DNA from: JANNSX01 sp046348995
GTDB taxonomy: Bacteria > Pseudomonadota > Alphaproteobacteria > Rhizobiales > Hyphomicrobiaceae
Reading direction: 5' to 3'
Length of the DNA: 64,000 nucleotides
Assembly: GCA_046348995.1 (NCBI GenBank)
Contig: JAXMDB010000009.1
Span: 186,001-250,000, forward strand
Notes under the pieces: generated by a model
Databases searched by the model: none
Told to the model about the DNA's origin: nothing
The model's input: only the letters and a program-made list of their open reading frames with translations
In this document: positions 28,162-36,624 of the stretch, piece by piece
Numbering within the stretch: the first letter of the stretch is position 1
How the letters are laid out: each line of letters starts with the position of its first letter
Translations under genes and position numbers: made by a program

Positions 28162-28926
28162 ATGGCCGTGCTCGAGGTCACCGACGACGCGTTCCTGGGC
28201 GGCCGGCTGCAGCTCATGCAACCCAAGAAAGGCCATCGGGCCGGATTAGACGCCGTGCTGCTCGCGGCATCGGTCGAGGCCCCGTCGGAAGCTCGGGTGC
28301 TGGATGTGGGCGCTGGGTGCGGGATCGTCGGCCTGGCGCTCGCGGTGCGGCGCGGCGATGTGCGCGTCACCGGCCTCGAGATCGAGCCCGAGCTCGTCGA
28401 GTTGGCCCAAGAGAACGCCCGGCGCAATGGGCTCGGGGACCGGGTCCAGTTCGTCCAAGGCGATGTCGCGGCGCCAGCGGCGGAGCTGGAGGCGAGGGGG
28501 CTCGTCCCGGCAAGCTTCGATGTCGTGGTCTCGAACCCGCCGTATCTCGATCCCCAAACGAGCCGCGCCTCGCCGTTCCCGCTGCAAGCTCGGGCGTCGA
28601 GCATGGCGGAAGCCGGGCTCGACCGCTGGGGGCGCCTCTTCGCGGCCATGGCTCGAAACGACGGCAGGCTTTGGATGATCCACCGGGCGGATGCCCTGCG
28701 GACCATCCTCGATGCGCTGGATGGCCGGTTCGGCGCGCTGGCCGTGAGGCCGCTGCATCCTCGTGCCGATGCCCCGGCCACCCGGGTCGTCGTCTCCGGG
28801 GTCAAAGGCAGCCGGGCGCCATTGAGCCTACGGGCCGGCCTCATCCTGCACGATGCCGAGGGCCGGTTCCGGCCGGAGGTGGATCGGGCGCTAAGAAGTC
28901 CGCTCCCGCTCGAAGAGACGATCTGA
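28162..28926 (+). CDS. TrmN6-like tRNA1(Val) adenine-N6 methyltransferase family
   Basis: This 254-residue class I SAM methyltransferase has motif I VLDVGAGCGIVGLALAVR, the acidic residue ending the second strand in VTGLEIEPEL, and the N6-adenine methylase signature NPPY in VVSNPPYLDPQTSRASPF. The N-terminal TDDAFLGGRLQLMQPKKGHRAGLDAVLLAAS segment is characteristic of the YfiC/TrmN6 family, which modifies A37 of tRNA1(Val). The exact substrate is not proven, and some relatives act on other RNAs or proteins. It starts one base after the DUF2007 stop. Confidence 0.85.
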   Translation: MAVLEVTDDAFLGGRLQLMQPKKGHRAGLDAVLLAASVEAPSEARVLDVGAGCGIVGLALAVRRGDVRVTGLEIEPELVELAQENARRNGLGDRVQFVQGDVAAPAAELEARGLVPASFDVVVSNPPYLDPQTSRASPFPLQARASSMAEAGLDRWGRLFAAMARNDGRLWMIHRADALRTILDALDGRFGALAVRPLHPRADAPATRVVVSGVKGSRAPLSLRAGLILHDAEGRFRPEVDRALRSPLPLEETI

Positions 28927-29020
28927 TTTGGCGTTCGACCGTGGTGCCCCTATCTGAGAGCAACCGACAAGCCCGTTGCTGCCCCGCAGCATCCAGGTCA
29001 AACTGACGAACGCTTCAAGG

Positions 29021-29866
29021 ATGTCATCCCGCATGCGCCTCTTCCGCCGTGGCACCACCATCCCGGTCCTTCGCTTCACCGGCCCTATCGGCGTCGCAAC
29101 GCCGTTGCGTCCCGGCTTGTCGATCGCCACGGCCGCCGGCGCCATCGAGCGCGCCTTCGCCGAGAAGAGCGCACCGGCAGTCGCCGTGGTCATCAACTCG
29201 CCCGGCGGTAGCCCGGTACAGTCACGCCTGATCGCAGACCGCATCCGCAAACTCTCCGAGGAAAAGACGAAGCCCGTCTACGTCTTCGCCGAGGACGTGA
29301 TGGCGTCTGGCGGCTATCTGATGGCGCTGTGCGGCGAGGAGATCTACGCGGATGAAAGCTCCATCGTCGGCTCGATCGGCGTGATCACCTCGGGCTTCGG
29401 TCTCGACAAGGCGATCGAGAAGCTCGGCATCGAGCGGCGCGTCTATACGGCGGGCACGCAGAAAATGTCGCTCGACCCCTTCCAACCGGAAAAGGCGGAC
29501 GATGTCGAACGGTTGAAGGCCCTGCAACGCGAGGTGCACGACGCCTTCATCGGTATGGTCAAGGAGCGCCGCGGCGCACGGCTCAAAGGCCCGGACGCGG
29601 AGCTCTTCAACGGCGCCTTCTGGTCGGGACGGCGCGCGCTCGAGCTCGGGCTCGTCGATGGCCTCTCCGATGTCCGCACGAAGATGCGGTCGCTCTACGG
29701 CGAGAAGGTGAAGCTCAAGCTCGTCAGCGGCGAGCGCGGCTGGCTCAGGCGCCGGCTCGGGCTATCGCACGGGGATGCATACGGTATCGGCGCTGATCCG
29801 AGTCTGGCGGAAGAGGCGCTATCGGCGATCGAGTCGCGGGCGCTGTGGGCGCGGTTGGGGTTCTGA
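29021..29866 (+). CDS. sppA: S49 family serine peptidase, SppA-like
   Basis: This 281-residue protein has the SppA/S49 fold. Visible motifs are VAVVINSPGGSPVQSRLIADRI, AEDVMASGGYLMALCGEEIYADESSIVGSIGVI (ASGGY carries the catalytic serine) and GLVDGLSDV. It probably removes signal peptides or degrades small proteins at the membrane. It lacks an obvious N-terminal membrane anchor, unlike long-form E. coli SppA. ATG 29021 is chosen, with ATG 29033 as an alternative. The S49-glyQ order is common in rhizobia, but here a caspase-like gene and a dipeptidase gene are inserted between them. Confidence 0.87.
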   Translation: MSSRMRLFRRGTTIPVLRFTGPIGVATPLRPGLSIATAAGAIERAFAEKSAPAVAVVINSPGGSPVQSRLIADRIRKLSEEKTKPVYVFAEDVMASGGYLMALCGEEIYADESSIVGSIGVITSGFGLDKAIEKLGIERRVYTAGTQKMSLDPFQPEKADDVERLKALQREVHDAFIGMVKERRGARLKGPDAELFNGAFWSGRRALELGLVDGLSDVRTKMRSLYGEKVKLKLVSGERGWLRRRLGLSHGDAYGIGADPSLAEEALSAIESRALWARLGF

Positions 29867-29885
29867 GCTGAGGAGGGAGGGGGAC

Positions 29886-31583
29886 ATGAAACTCCTGGCC
29901 GGATGGGTTCTGGTGCTGATGGGGCTCGTGATCGCGGCGCCGGTGGCCCTCGCCGAATCCCGCATCGCCCTCGTCATCGGCAACGGCGCCTACCAGAACG
30001 CAGGCGCCCTCAAGAACCCGCCGAACGATGCGCGCCGGATGACGGAGGCTCTCACCAGAACCGGCTTCACGGTGATGTCCTACCAGGACCTCGACCAGGC
30101 CGGCATGAAGCGCGCCGTGCGCGACTTCGCCGAGAAGCTCGAGGCCGCGGGGCAAGACACCGTCGGTCTCGTGTTCTACGCCGGACACGGCATCCAGGTC
30201 GGTGGCGTCAACTACTTCATTCCGATCGATGCCCAGATCGAGAAGGAGGGGGACGTCGCCATCGAGAGCATCAGTGCCGACGATGTGATGGCCTCGCTCG
30301 AGAATGCGCGCAACCGCTTGAACATCATCATCCTCGACGCCTGCCGCAATAATCCGGTGGCGCGCTCGTTCCGCTCGGGAACGCGCGGGCTTGCTCGGCT
30401 CGACGCGCCGGTCGGCTCGATGGTGGCGTTCTCCACCGCCCCCGGCCAAGTCGCGGCCGATGGCGACGGCGACAACAGCCCGTACACGACGGCGCTCGTG
30501 GCAGCGCTCGCAGAGCCCTCGCTCAAGATCGAGGACGTCTTCAAGCGCGTGCGCCAAAGTGTTTACGCGAGCTCCGGCGGTCAGCAGGTGCCGTGGGAGA
30601 GCTCCTCGATCCTCGGCGACTTCTACTTCAGCGGCGGGCCGACGGCAGCCGATCCGATTCCGGGCGTTGCGGTGACGCCACCGGCCGATCCGGAAGTTCC
30701 CGCCGAAACTGAGAAGGAGCTGCGGGCCTTCGCGGAGAGTTACCTGAATTCAGCGAGCGAAGACCCCGCCGATCAATACACCGCCTACGCCGACACCATC
30801 GACTATTTCGACAAGGGCCAGATTTCCAAGTCTGCCCTCGTCGCCGATAAGATGGCCTATGCAGAAAAGTTTCCCGAGCAGAGCCATGTCATCGACGCCG
30901 GTTCAATCAAGACCTCTGCTGCCGGGGACGGAGGCTACACCATCACCTTTGGTTACTCCTTCACCGTCGAGAATGCTTCAGAGCGCATCGAGGGCACGGG
31001 CGAGACCGAGCTCGGCGTGAGGATCGTCAACGGCAAGATCATCATCGTTCGCGAGACGGGCCGGGTGCTGCAGAAAGAGGCGGCCCCGAAGGCCGCGGAT
31101 TCATCGACCACCGGCATGCGGATCGCCACCGGCATCTGCTCCGACGACTCGACCGATTGGACGAAATACTGCGTCGACAGCGTGCTCGATGCGAGCGACG
31201 CTGGGGACTACGGACCCTGGAACCTGTTCGACGGCCAGGCCGATACCGCCTGGGTCGAGGGTGAGAAGGACGCGGGGGCCGGCCAGATCCTGACGGTCAC
31301 GTTCGCGTCGGAGCGCACCGTCACCGGGCTCACGATCACGAATGGCTACAACAAGAGCCAACGCCTCTACGAGCGCAACAGCCGGCCAAAGACGCTCCGC
31401 TTGCACTTCTCGGGAGGTGATGAGCGCGACGTGACGGTCGCCGATCGCATGGGTGCGCAGAGCATCGCCATCGATCCACCGGCGCTGGCGCTGCTCGTGA
31501 GCGTCGAGATCCTCTCGGTCTATCCCGGCAGCAAATACAAGGATACGGCCATCAGCGAGCTCACGTTCAAGGCGTCGCCGTAA
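29886..31583 (+). CDS. secreted caspase-like (C14) peptidase with NTF2-like and discoidin-like domains
   Basis: A signal peptide (MKLLAGWVLV... ALA) precedes a p20-like C14 caspase/metacaspase domain, residues about 25-235. Its catalytic His is in YAGHGIQ (H101) and Cys in DACRNNP (C153). Residues about 280-400 resemble an NTF2-like module. The C-terminal 140 residues (SVLDASDAGDYGPWNLFDGQ then ADTAWVEGEKD) resemble a discoidin/F5-8-type or NADase-type glycan-binding domain. It is probably periplasmic or extracellular. The ribosome site GAGGGAGGGGGAC is very strong. The stop TAA shares a base with the ATG of the VanX-like dipeptidase gene, so the pair is coupled, suggesting a common role at the cell wall (inference). 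Confidence 0.82.
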   Translation: MKLLAGWVLVLMGLVIAAPVALAESRIALVIGNGAYQNAGALKNPPNDARRMTEALTRTGFTVMSYQDLDQAGMKRAVRDFAEKLEAAGQDTVGLVFYAGHGIQVGGVNYFIPIDAQIEKEGDVAIESISADDVMASLENARNRLNIIILDACRNNPVARSFRSGTRGLARLDAPVGSMVAFSTAPGQVAADGDGDNSPYTTALVAALAEPSLKIEDVFKRVRQSVYASSGGQQVPWESSSILGDFYFSGGPTAADPIPGVAVTPPADPEVPAETEKELRAFAESYLNSASEDPADQYTAYADTIDYFDKGQISKSALVADKMAYAEKFPEQSHVIDAGSIKTSAAGDGGYTITFGYSFTVENASERIEGTGETELGVRIVNGKIIIVRETGRVLQKEAAPKAADSSTTGMRIATGICSDDSTDWTKYCVDSVLDASDAGDYGPWNLFDGQADTAWVEGEKDAGAGQILTVTFASERTVTGLTITNGYNKSQRLYERNSRPKTLRLHFSGGDERDVTVADRMGAQSIAIDPPALALLVSVEILSVYPGSKYKDTAISELTFKASP

Positions 31584-32329
31584 TGCGCGACGTCTGGAGT
31601 GCCGCGATCGTCACATTTGTGCTGACCGCGCTTGTTCCGGCAGCACGAGCCGGAGGACTGCCCGACGGTCTCGTCGCGCTGCACGACATTGCGCCGACGA
31701 TCGTGGAAGACATGCGGTATGCGGGCGCGCGCAACTTCACCGGCGCGCCGTTGCAGGGCTACGACGCCCCCCGCTGTCTGCTGCGCAAGCCTCTCGCCGA
31801 GGCGCTTGCCAAAGTGCAGGAGGCGCTCGTCAAGGACGGCCTGTCGCTCAAGGTGTACGATTGCTATCGGCCGCAGCGGGCGGTGCTGGCGATGCACGCC
31901 TGGGTGGGCGAGGAAAAGGCTGGCGACACCGCGAATCCGCATCTCCCCGAAGTGCGCCGCCGCGACCTGATCCGGAAGGGCTACATCGCCAAACGCTCCT
32001 CGCACGCCGACGGCACGGCCGTCGATCTGACCATCACCCGGATCAACGCGCCGGAGCCCGAAGCGCCTGCCGATCGGCCCTGCACGGCCGGCCCCGATGA
32101 TGGTGCCGTCGACATGGGCACCGCCTTCGACTGCTTCGATCCCAAGAGCGCGACCGAGAGCGAGGCCGTCACCGACGCGCAGCATCAGTGGCGCCGCCGC
32201 CTCGCCCACGAGATGGGCCGGCAGGGATTTGAGAACTACAGACGGGAATGGTGGCACTTCACGCTGCCGGGCGTGCCCGGCGCGGGCCAGCCGATCGATG
32301 TGCCGATCCCGGCTGCTTCGCCGCCTTGA
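31583..32329 (+). CDS. D-alanyl-D-alanine dipeptidase, VanX/DdpX family
   Basis: This 248-residue secreted zinc peptidase has a signal peptide (about residues 1-23). The zinc site is SSHADGTAVD (H141, D148) plus EWWHF (E222 as general base, H225 as ligand), and the VYDCYRPQRA segment is typical of VanX. It hydrolyses D-Ala-D-Ala dipeptide. Chromosomal homologues recycle the dipeptide rather than confer glycopeptide resistance. VanH and VanA partners are absent here. Its ATG overlaps the upstream caspase-like gene stop by one base. Two extra cysteines (residues 167 and 184) could form a disulfide. Confidence 0.88.
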   Translation: MRDVWSAAIVTFVLTALVPAARAGGLPDGLVALHDIAPTIVEDMRYAGARNFTGAPLQGYDAPRCLLRKPLAEALAKVQEALVKDGLSLKVYDCYRPQRAVLAMHAWVGEEKAGDTANPHLPEVRRRDLIRKGYIAKRSSHADGTAVDLTITRINAPEPEAPADRPCTAGPDDGAVDMGTAFDCFDPKSATESEAVTDAQHQWRRRLAHEMGRQGFENYRREWWHFTLPGVPGAGQPIDVPIPAASPP

Positions 32330-32404
32330 GAAGTCGCCGCCCTGCCGGTACACAGCAGGCAGAAGCGCGCCGGCTGACGTCCGGCGGCAGACGATGAGGC
32401 CCGG

Positions 32405-33349
32405 ATGCAGGACAAACCCGCCAAGACGCCGAAGGGACATGCCGCCGGCCTCGACCCGAAGCGGTCCTTCCAGGATCTCATCCTGACGCTGCACCAGTAC
32501 TGGGCGGCGCAGGGCTGCGTCATTCTTCAGCCCTACGACATGGAGGTCGGCGCCGGCACGTTCCACCCGGCGACGACGCTGCGCTCGCTCGGGCCCAAGC
32601 CCTGGAACGCCGCCTATGTTCAGCCCTCGCGGCGGCCGAAGGACGGGCGCTATGGCGAGAACCCGAACCGGCTGCAGCACTACTATCAGTATCAGGTCAT
32701 CATGAAGCCGAGCCCGCCTGATTTTCAGGAGCTGTATCTCGGCTCGCTCGCGGCCATCGGCCTCGACCCGCTCGAGCACGACATCCGCTTCGTCGAGGAC
32801 GATTGGGAGAGCCCGACGCTCGGCGCCTGGGGCCTCGGCTGGGAGGTCTGGTGCGACGGCATGGAGGTATCGCAGTTCACCTACTTCCAGCAGGTCGGCG
32901 GCTTCGATTGCGATCCGGTCTCGGGCGAGATCACCTATGGCCTCGAGCGGCTCGCGATGTACGTCCAGGGCGTCGATCGTGTGTACGATCTCAACTTCAA
33001 CGGCCGCGACGACGACAAGAAGCTCACCTACGGCGACATCTTCCTGCAGGCCGAGCAGGAGTACTCGCGCTACAACTTCGAGCACGCCAACACGGAGATG
33101 CTGCTTCAGCACTTCAAGGATGCGGAAGCCGAGTGCAAGGCGCTGCTCGAGAAAGGTGCGGGAGCCGAGCGGCATCTGCTGGCGCTTCCGGCCTACGACC
33201 AGTGCATCAAGGCGAGTCACATCTTCAACTTGCTCGATGCCCGCGGCGTCATCTCGGTGACGGAGCGCCAGAGCTATATTCTGCGCGTGCGCGAGCTTGC
33301 CAAGGCATGCTGCGGGGCGTGGCTCAAGACGGAGGGGGGCGGGGGGTAA
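32405..33349 (+). CDS. glyQ: glycyl-tRNA synthetase alpha subunit
   Basis: This 314-residue catalytic alpha subunit of the bacterial alpha2-beta2 glycyl-tRNA synthetase begins its core with SFQDLILTLHQYWAAQGC, followed by QPYDMEVGAGTFHPATTLR, a PRRPKDGRYGENPNRLQHYYQYQ-type segment, and DWESPTLGAWGLGWEVWCDG. All are standard. It charges tRNA-Gly only together with the beta subunit (glyS). In most relatives glyS follows closely, but no glyS occurs in the remaining 30 kb of this window, so it must be elsewhere. A GGGGG-TAA-CCCCC hairpin overlaps the stop codon. Confidence 0.95.
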   Translation: MQDKPAKTPKGHAAGLDPKRSFQDLILTLHQYWAAQGCVILQPYDMEVGAGTFHPATTLRSLGPKPWNAAYVQPSRRPKDGRYGENPNRLQHYYQYQVIMKPSPPDFQELYLGSLAAIGLDPLEHDIRFVEDDWESPTLGAWGLGWEVWCDGMEVSQFTYFQQVGGFDCDPVSGEITYGLERLAMYVQGVDRVYDLNFNGRDDDKKLTYGDIFLQAEQEYSRYNFEHANTEMLLQHFKDAEAECKALLEKGAGAERHLLALPAYDQCIKASHIFNLLDARGVISVTERQSYILRVRELAKACCGAWLKTEGGGG

Positions 33350-33770
33350 CCCCCAAATTCGTCATCCTCGTCCAAGCGAGCAGCGCGAGCGCTGGACGGG
33401 GAGCCAGGGGAAACCCCGGCCGTAGGCCGACAAGGCTCCGTTGTTTCGCCCCGCTTACCCCACCGTCATTCCCGCGAAGGCGGGAACCTAGACGGGCCAG
33501 CTTGTTCGTCGACAGGCATCGCTCGGAGTCCTCAGCCCGTTTGATCGGCTGCGTAGGAGCTGGCCGTGACATACCGCCAAGTCGCACATGGCTCCGCGGC
33601 CGCCTGCGCGGCCGTGACGGAGTGGGAGTGACTGATGATCGTCACGCAGCCTGAACCGTCCTTCATCTCCCGCTCGCTACTTGGCCGTTACACGATGCTC
33701 CCGTTGCGCGATTGCGCGGTGGACCGCATATTTGGCGGGCGACGAAAGAAAAACACGAGAGGAAACACCC
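33350..33770. other. 421-base non-coding interval after glyQ, containing a palindromic repeat
   Basis: There is no plausible coding frame with a ribosome site. The interval contains TTCCCGC-gaag-GCGGGAA at 33469-33486, the core of a repeat widespread between genes in alphaproteobacteria. A second GC-rich palindrome built on CGGCCG lies near 33596-33615. The position where glyS would normally lie is therefore occupied by repeat-rich sequence. Confidence 0.6.
33465..33490. repeat. intergenic palindromic repeat (GTCATTCCCGCGAAGGCGGG type)
   Basis: The core is a perfect 7-bp stem, TTCCCGC (33469-33475) and GCGGGAA (33480-33486), with a GAAG loop. The sequence resembles a REP-like intergenic repeat that I know from many proteobacterial genomes. 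It is not part of any gene here. Confidence 0.65.
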
Positions 33771-34100
33771 ATGCTCCGCCCGCTCGCCGCCCTGGCAGCA
33801 CTTGCCACACTGGCAGGCACCGCAGCCCCCGCCTCCGCCAAGGACATCTGCGGCTGGTATGCGATCGCCTACTGCACCGACAATGAGTCCGCCGCCTCCG
33901 ATTTCGCCGGCAACGGCTGGGGCACGGTCATCGACACGAACGCGTATGTGGGCTTGCGCGCCGGACTCTTCTGCGTCGTCAGCGGCCCGCAGTCGAAATC
34001 CTCTGCCTGGCGCGACCGGGAAGCGGCCATCGCCAACGGCGTCGCCGCCGACGTCTACATCAAGAAGGCTTGCACGGACGAAGCCGGCATCGGGGATTAG
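33771..34100 (+). CDS. small secreted protein, unknown function
   Basis: This 109-residue protein has a clear signal peptide (MLRPLAALAALATLAGTAAPASA). The mature part has four cysteines (CGWYAIAYC, FCVVSGPQSK and KKAC), so probably two disulfides. It contains a pattern (TNAYVGLRAGLFCVVSGPQS... REAAIANGVAADVYIKKAC) that faintly recalls SPOR-like or ferredoxin-like folds, but I do not recognise the family. GAGAGGAAACACCC precedes the ATG and is a good ribosome site. It sits between glyQ and the TIR gene. It is likely periplasmic. Confidence 0.7.
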   Translation: MLRPLAALAALATLAGTAAPASAKDICGWYAIAYCTDNESAASDFAGNGWGTVIDTNAYVGLRAGLFCVVSGPQSKSSAWRDREAAIANGVAADVYIKKACTDEAGIGD

Positions 34101-34167
34101 CTCGGGTTCGCGGCATCAGGGTGATACGGTAAGCCCGCGCTAACCGAATCACCCTCAGCCTTCGCTC

Positions 34168-34608
34168 ATGGCCACCGTCTTCCTCTCCTACAGCCACAAG
34201 GACGAGCACTTCCGCAAACAAGTGGCGGCGCATTTCGGCGTGATCGAAAAGCACCACGCCGTCCATGTCTGGACGGACCGGCGCCTGCAGGGCGGCGATC
34301 GCTGGCGGGAGGAGATCAAGCGCGTCATCGGCGAGGCCGATCTCGTCGTGCTGCTCGTCTCGCAGCATGCCCTGACCTCCGAGTTCATCCTGAACGAGGA
34401 GGTCGAGCCGGCCCTCAAGGCCGCCAAGCGCGTCTACCCAATCCTCGTGCGGGACTGCGATTGGCAGGGGGTGGACTGGCTCGCCAAACTTCAGGTGCGC
34501 CCCGAAGGGGCCGTCTCCCTCGCAGCGCTCCGGCCCGCCCAGCGCGACAAGGCGCTCGCCGCAATCTGCCGCGAAATCCGCGGGCTGCTTGGCCGTCCCG
34601 CCGCTTGA
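34168..34608 (+). CDS. stand-alone TIR-domain protein
   Basis: This 146-residue protein is made only of a TIR domain. It opens MATVFLSYSHKDEHFRKQVA (the box-1 FxSYSH-D), continues VWTDRRLQGGDRWREEIKRV, and has LVSQHALTSEFILNEEVEPAL, where Glu-77 aligns with the catalytic glutamate of TIR NADases. Bacterial TIR domains can cleave NAD+ or make cyclic ADP-ribose signals in anti-phage defence, but isolated ones have also other or unknown roles. No STAND, SIR2, ThsA or nuclease partner is adjacent. It begins about 67 bases after the small secreted protein gene. Confidence 0.85.
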   Translation: MATVFLSYSHKDEHFRKQVAAHFGVIEKHHAVHVWTDRRLQGGDRWREEIKRVIGEADLVVLLVSQHALTSEFILNEEVEPALKAAKRVYPILVRDCDWQGVDWLAKLQVRPEGAVSLAALRPAQRDKALAAICREIRGLLGRPAA

Positions 34609-34663
34609 CGCCGTCCCTGGCCTGGCCTACTGCCCGGCCCAAGGCATCATCCGGAGCGGTCCC

Positions 34664-35623
34664 ATGAGCATCGCATTCACCTTTCCCGGCCAGGGCAGCC
34701 AGACGGTCGGCATGGGCAAGGCGCTGGCCGAGCGGTTTCCCGCCGCCAAAGCCGTGTTCGACGAGGTCGACCAGGCGCTGGGGCAAAAGCTCACCGACGT
34801 CATGTGGAACGGCCCGCAAGAGGCCCTGACACTGACCGAGAATGCGCAACCAGCGCTGATGGCCGTCTCGATGGCGGTGATGCGCGTGCTCGAGAGCGAG
34901 GGCGTCGATCTCGCCAAGCACGTCGCCTGCGTCGCCGGGCATTCCTTGGGCGAGTATTCGGCGCTGGCCGCCGCCGGCACGTTCTCGCTCGCCGATGCCG
35001 CCCGTCTGCTCAAGACCCGTGGCCAGGCCATGCAGAAAGCCGTGCCAGTGGGGCAGGGGGCGATGGCGGCGCTGCTCGGAGTCGGCCGGGAGATCGCCGA
35101 GAAAGTCGCGGCGGAAGCTTCCGCCGCCGGCGAGCCCTGCCAGGTCGCCAACGACAACGATCCGGCCCAGGTCGTCATCAGCGGCGCCAAGGCCGCGGTC
35201 GTCCGGGCGACCGAGATCGCCAAGGCGCATGGCTGCCGCCGCGCAGTGATGCTGGATGTCAGCGCGCCCTTCCATTCGGCGCTGATGCAACCTGCCGCCG
35301 ACGCCATGGCCGAGGCCCTCAAGGCCGTGAGCCTCAAGGCCCCGAAAGTGCCGCTCTATGCCAACGTGCTCGCCGCCCCGCTGACCGATCCGCACGAGAT
35401 TCGCGCGAGCCTCGTCCGGCAGGTGACGGGCACCGTCCGCTGGCGCGAGGGCATCACCGGCATGGCCGCTGCCGGCGTTACCGACGTTTACGAAGTCGGC
35501 GCTGGGCGGGTGCTGACCGGGCTCGTGCGACGTATCGTGCCCTCGCTTCAAGGCAAGTCTATTGGTACGCCCGAGGAAATCGCCGAGGCCGTGGCAGCCA
35601 TCACCGGCGCCCCGAAGGTCTAA
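34664..35623 (+). CDS. fabD: malonyl-CoA:ACP transacylase
   Basis: This 319-residue enzyme loads malonate onto acyl carrier protein. It opens MSIAFTFPGQGSQTVGMGKAL. The nucleophile is in VAGHSLGEYSALAAAG (GHSLG). APFHSALMQPAADAM carries the catalytic His. The C-terminus, EVGAGRVLTGLVRRI, is usual. ATG 34664 has CGGAGCGG upstream. It starts the fatty-acid synthesis run fabD-fabG-acpP-fabF, with fabG following 19 bases after its stop. No anomalies were seen. Confidence 0.96.
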   Translation: MSIAFTFPGQGSQTVGMGKALAERFPAAKAVFDEVDQALGQKLTDVMWNGPQEALTLTENAQPALMAVSMAVMRVLESEGVDLAKHVACVAGHSLGEYSALAAAGTFSLADAARLLKTRGQAMQKAVPVGQGAMAALLGVGREIAEKVAAEASAAGEPCQVANDNDPAQVVISGAKAAVVRATEIAKAHGCRRAVMLDVSAPFHSALMQPAADAMAEALKAVSLKAPKVPLYANVLAAPLTDPHEIRASLVRQVTGTVRWREGITGMAAAGVTDVYEVGAGRVLTGLVRRIVPSLQGKSIGTPEEIAEAVAAITGAPKV

Positions 35624-35642
35624 TTCCGCAAAGGTTCATGAC

Positions 35643-36389
35643 ATGTTCGATTTGACCGGCAAGAGCGCGCTCGTCACCGGCGCGACAGGTGGGATCGGCG
35701 CGGAGATCGCCCGCGTGTTCCACAAGGCAGGCGCAACCGTCGCCATCTCGGGCCGCAAGGTCGAGGCGCTGGACGCGCTCGCCAAGGAGCTCGGCGAGCG
35801 GGTGCACGTCGTCCCCTGCGACCTTGCCGATCGCGCCGCCGTGGGCAAGCTCATCGACGAGACCGTGAAGGCGGTCGGCGGACGCTTGGACATCCTCGTC
35901 AACAATGCCGGCCTCACCAAGGACAACCTCTTCATGGTGATGAAGGACGAGCAGTGGGACGACGTTATCGCCGTCAACCTGACCTCGACCTTCATGCTCT
36001 GCCGGGCGGCAACCCGCCATATGATGCGCTCGAAGACCGGCTACGGCCGCATCATCAACATCGCCTCGGTATCGGGCGTGTTCGGCAATCCGGGGCAGGG
36101 CAACTACGCGGCGTCCAAGGCCGGCATGATCGGCATGACCAAGTCGCTCGCCCGCGAGGTCGCGTCGCGCGGAATTACGGCCAACTGCATCGCGCCGGGC
36201 TTCATCCAGACCGCCATGACCGAGGTCCTGAACGACAAGCAGAAGACCGACATCTCCGCCATGATCCCCTCGCAGAAGTTCGGCACGCCGCTCGATATCG
36301 CGGCCGGGGCCCTATATCTCGCCTCCCAAGAGGGCGGGTACGTGACCGGGCAGACGCTGCACATCAACGGTGGGATGGCCATGATTTGA
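35643..36389 (+). CDS. fabG: 3-oxoacyl-ACP reductase
   Basis: This 248-residue short-chain dehydrogenase reduces 3-oxoacyl-ACP with NADPH. The cofactor motif GATGGIGAEIA is near residue 12, NNAG near 85, the catalytic Ser in INIASVSGVFG, and YxxxK in GNYAASKAGMIGM. The C-terminus, GGYVTGQTLHINGGMAMI, is standard. ATG 35643 follows fabD by 19 bases. A weak GC-rich hairpin (36398-36416) follows the stop. Context beside fabD and acpP secures the assignment. Confidence 0.96.
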   Translation: MFDLTGKSALVTGATGGIGAEIARVFHKAGATVAISGRKVEALDALAKELGERVHVVPCDLADRAAVGKLIDETVKAVGGRLDILVNNAGLTKDNLFMVMKDEQWDDVIAVNLTSTFMLCRAATRHMMRSKTGYGRIINIASVSGVFGNPGQGNYAASKAGMIGMTKSLAREVASRGITANCIAPGFIQTAMTEVLNDKQKTDISAMIPSQKFGTPLDIAAGALYLASQEGGYVTGQTLHINGGMAMI

Positions 36390-36624
36390 GTGCCCGGCAG
36401 GGCGGCCAGGGCCCTGTAAACAAGGCGGGATTGGGCGTTGCCGCTCGCTAGTCAACCCCAATAAAGTATGTTACCAAGCGGCCACTTTGTGGGGGCGGAA
36501 GGGTTCGATCATCTCTTCCAAAACGAGTTTAGGACCGGTTGGTGTCGCGCGCGATGCGCCGTCGATAGGCCGCGCATGCGAACCTACGAAATCTCTAGGA
36601 CAATAACGAGGCAAGGAAGAAACG

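Noticed and set aside
31583..32329. glycopeptide resistance operon suggested by the VanX-like gene
   Set aside because: No VanH, VanA, VanR or VanS homologue is nearby and the enzyme has a signal peptide, unlike resistance-type VanX.
31520..33220. 566-codon open frame antisense to the dipeptidase and glyQ genes
   Set aside because: It runs across two supported genes and shows only shadow composition.
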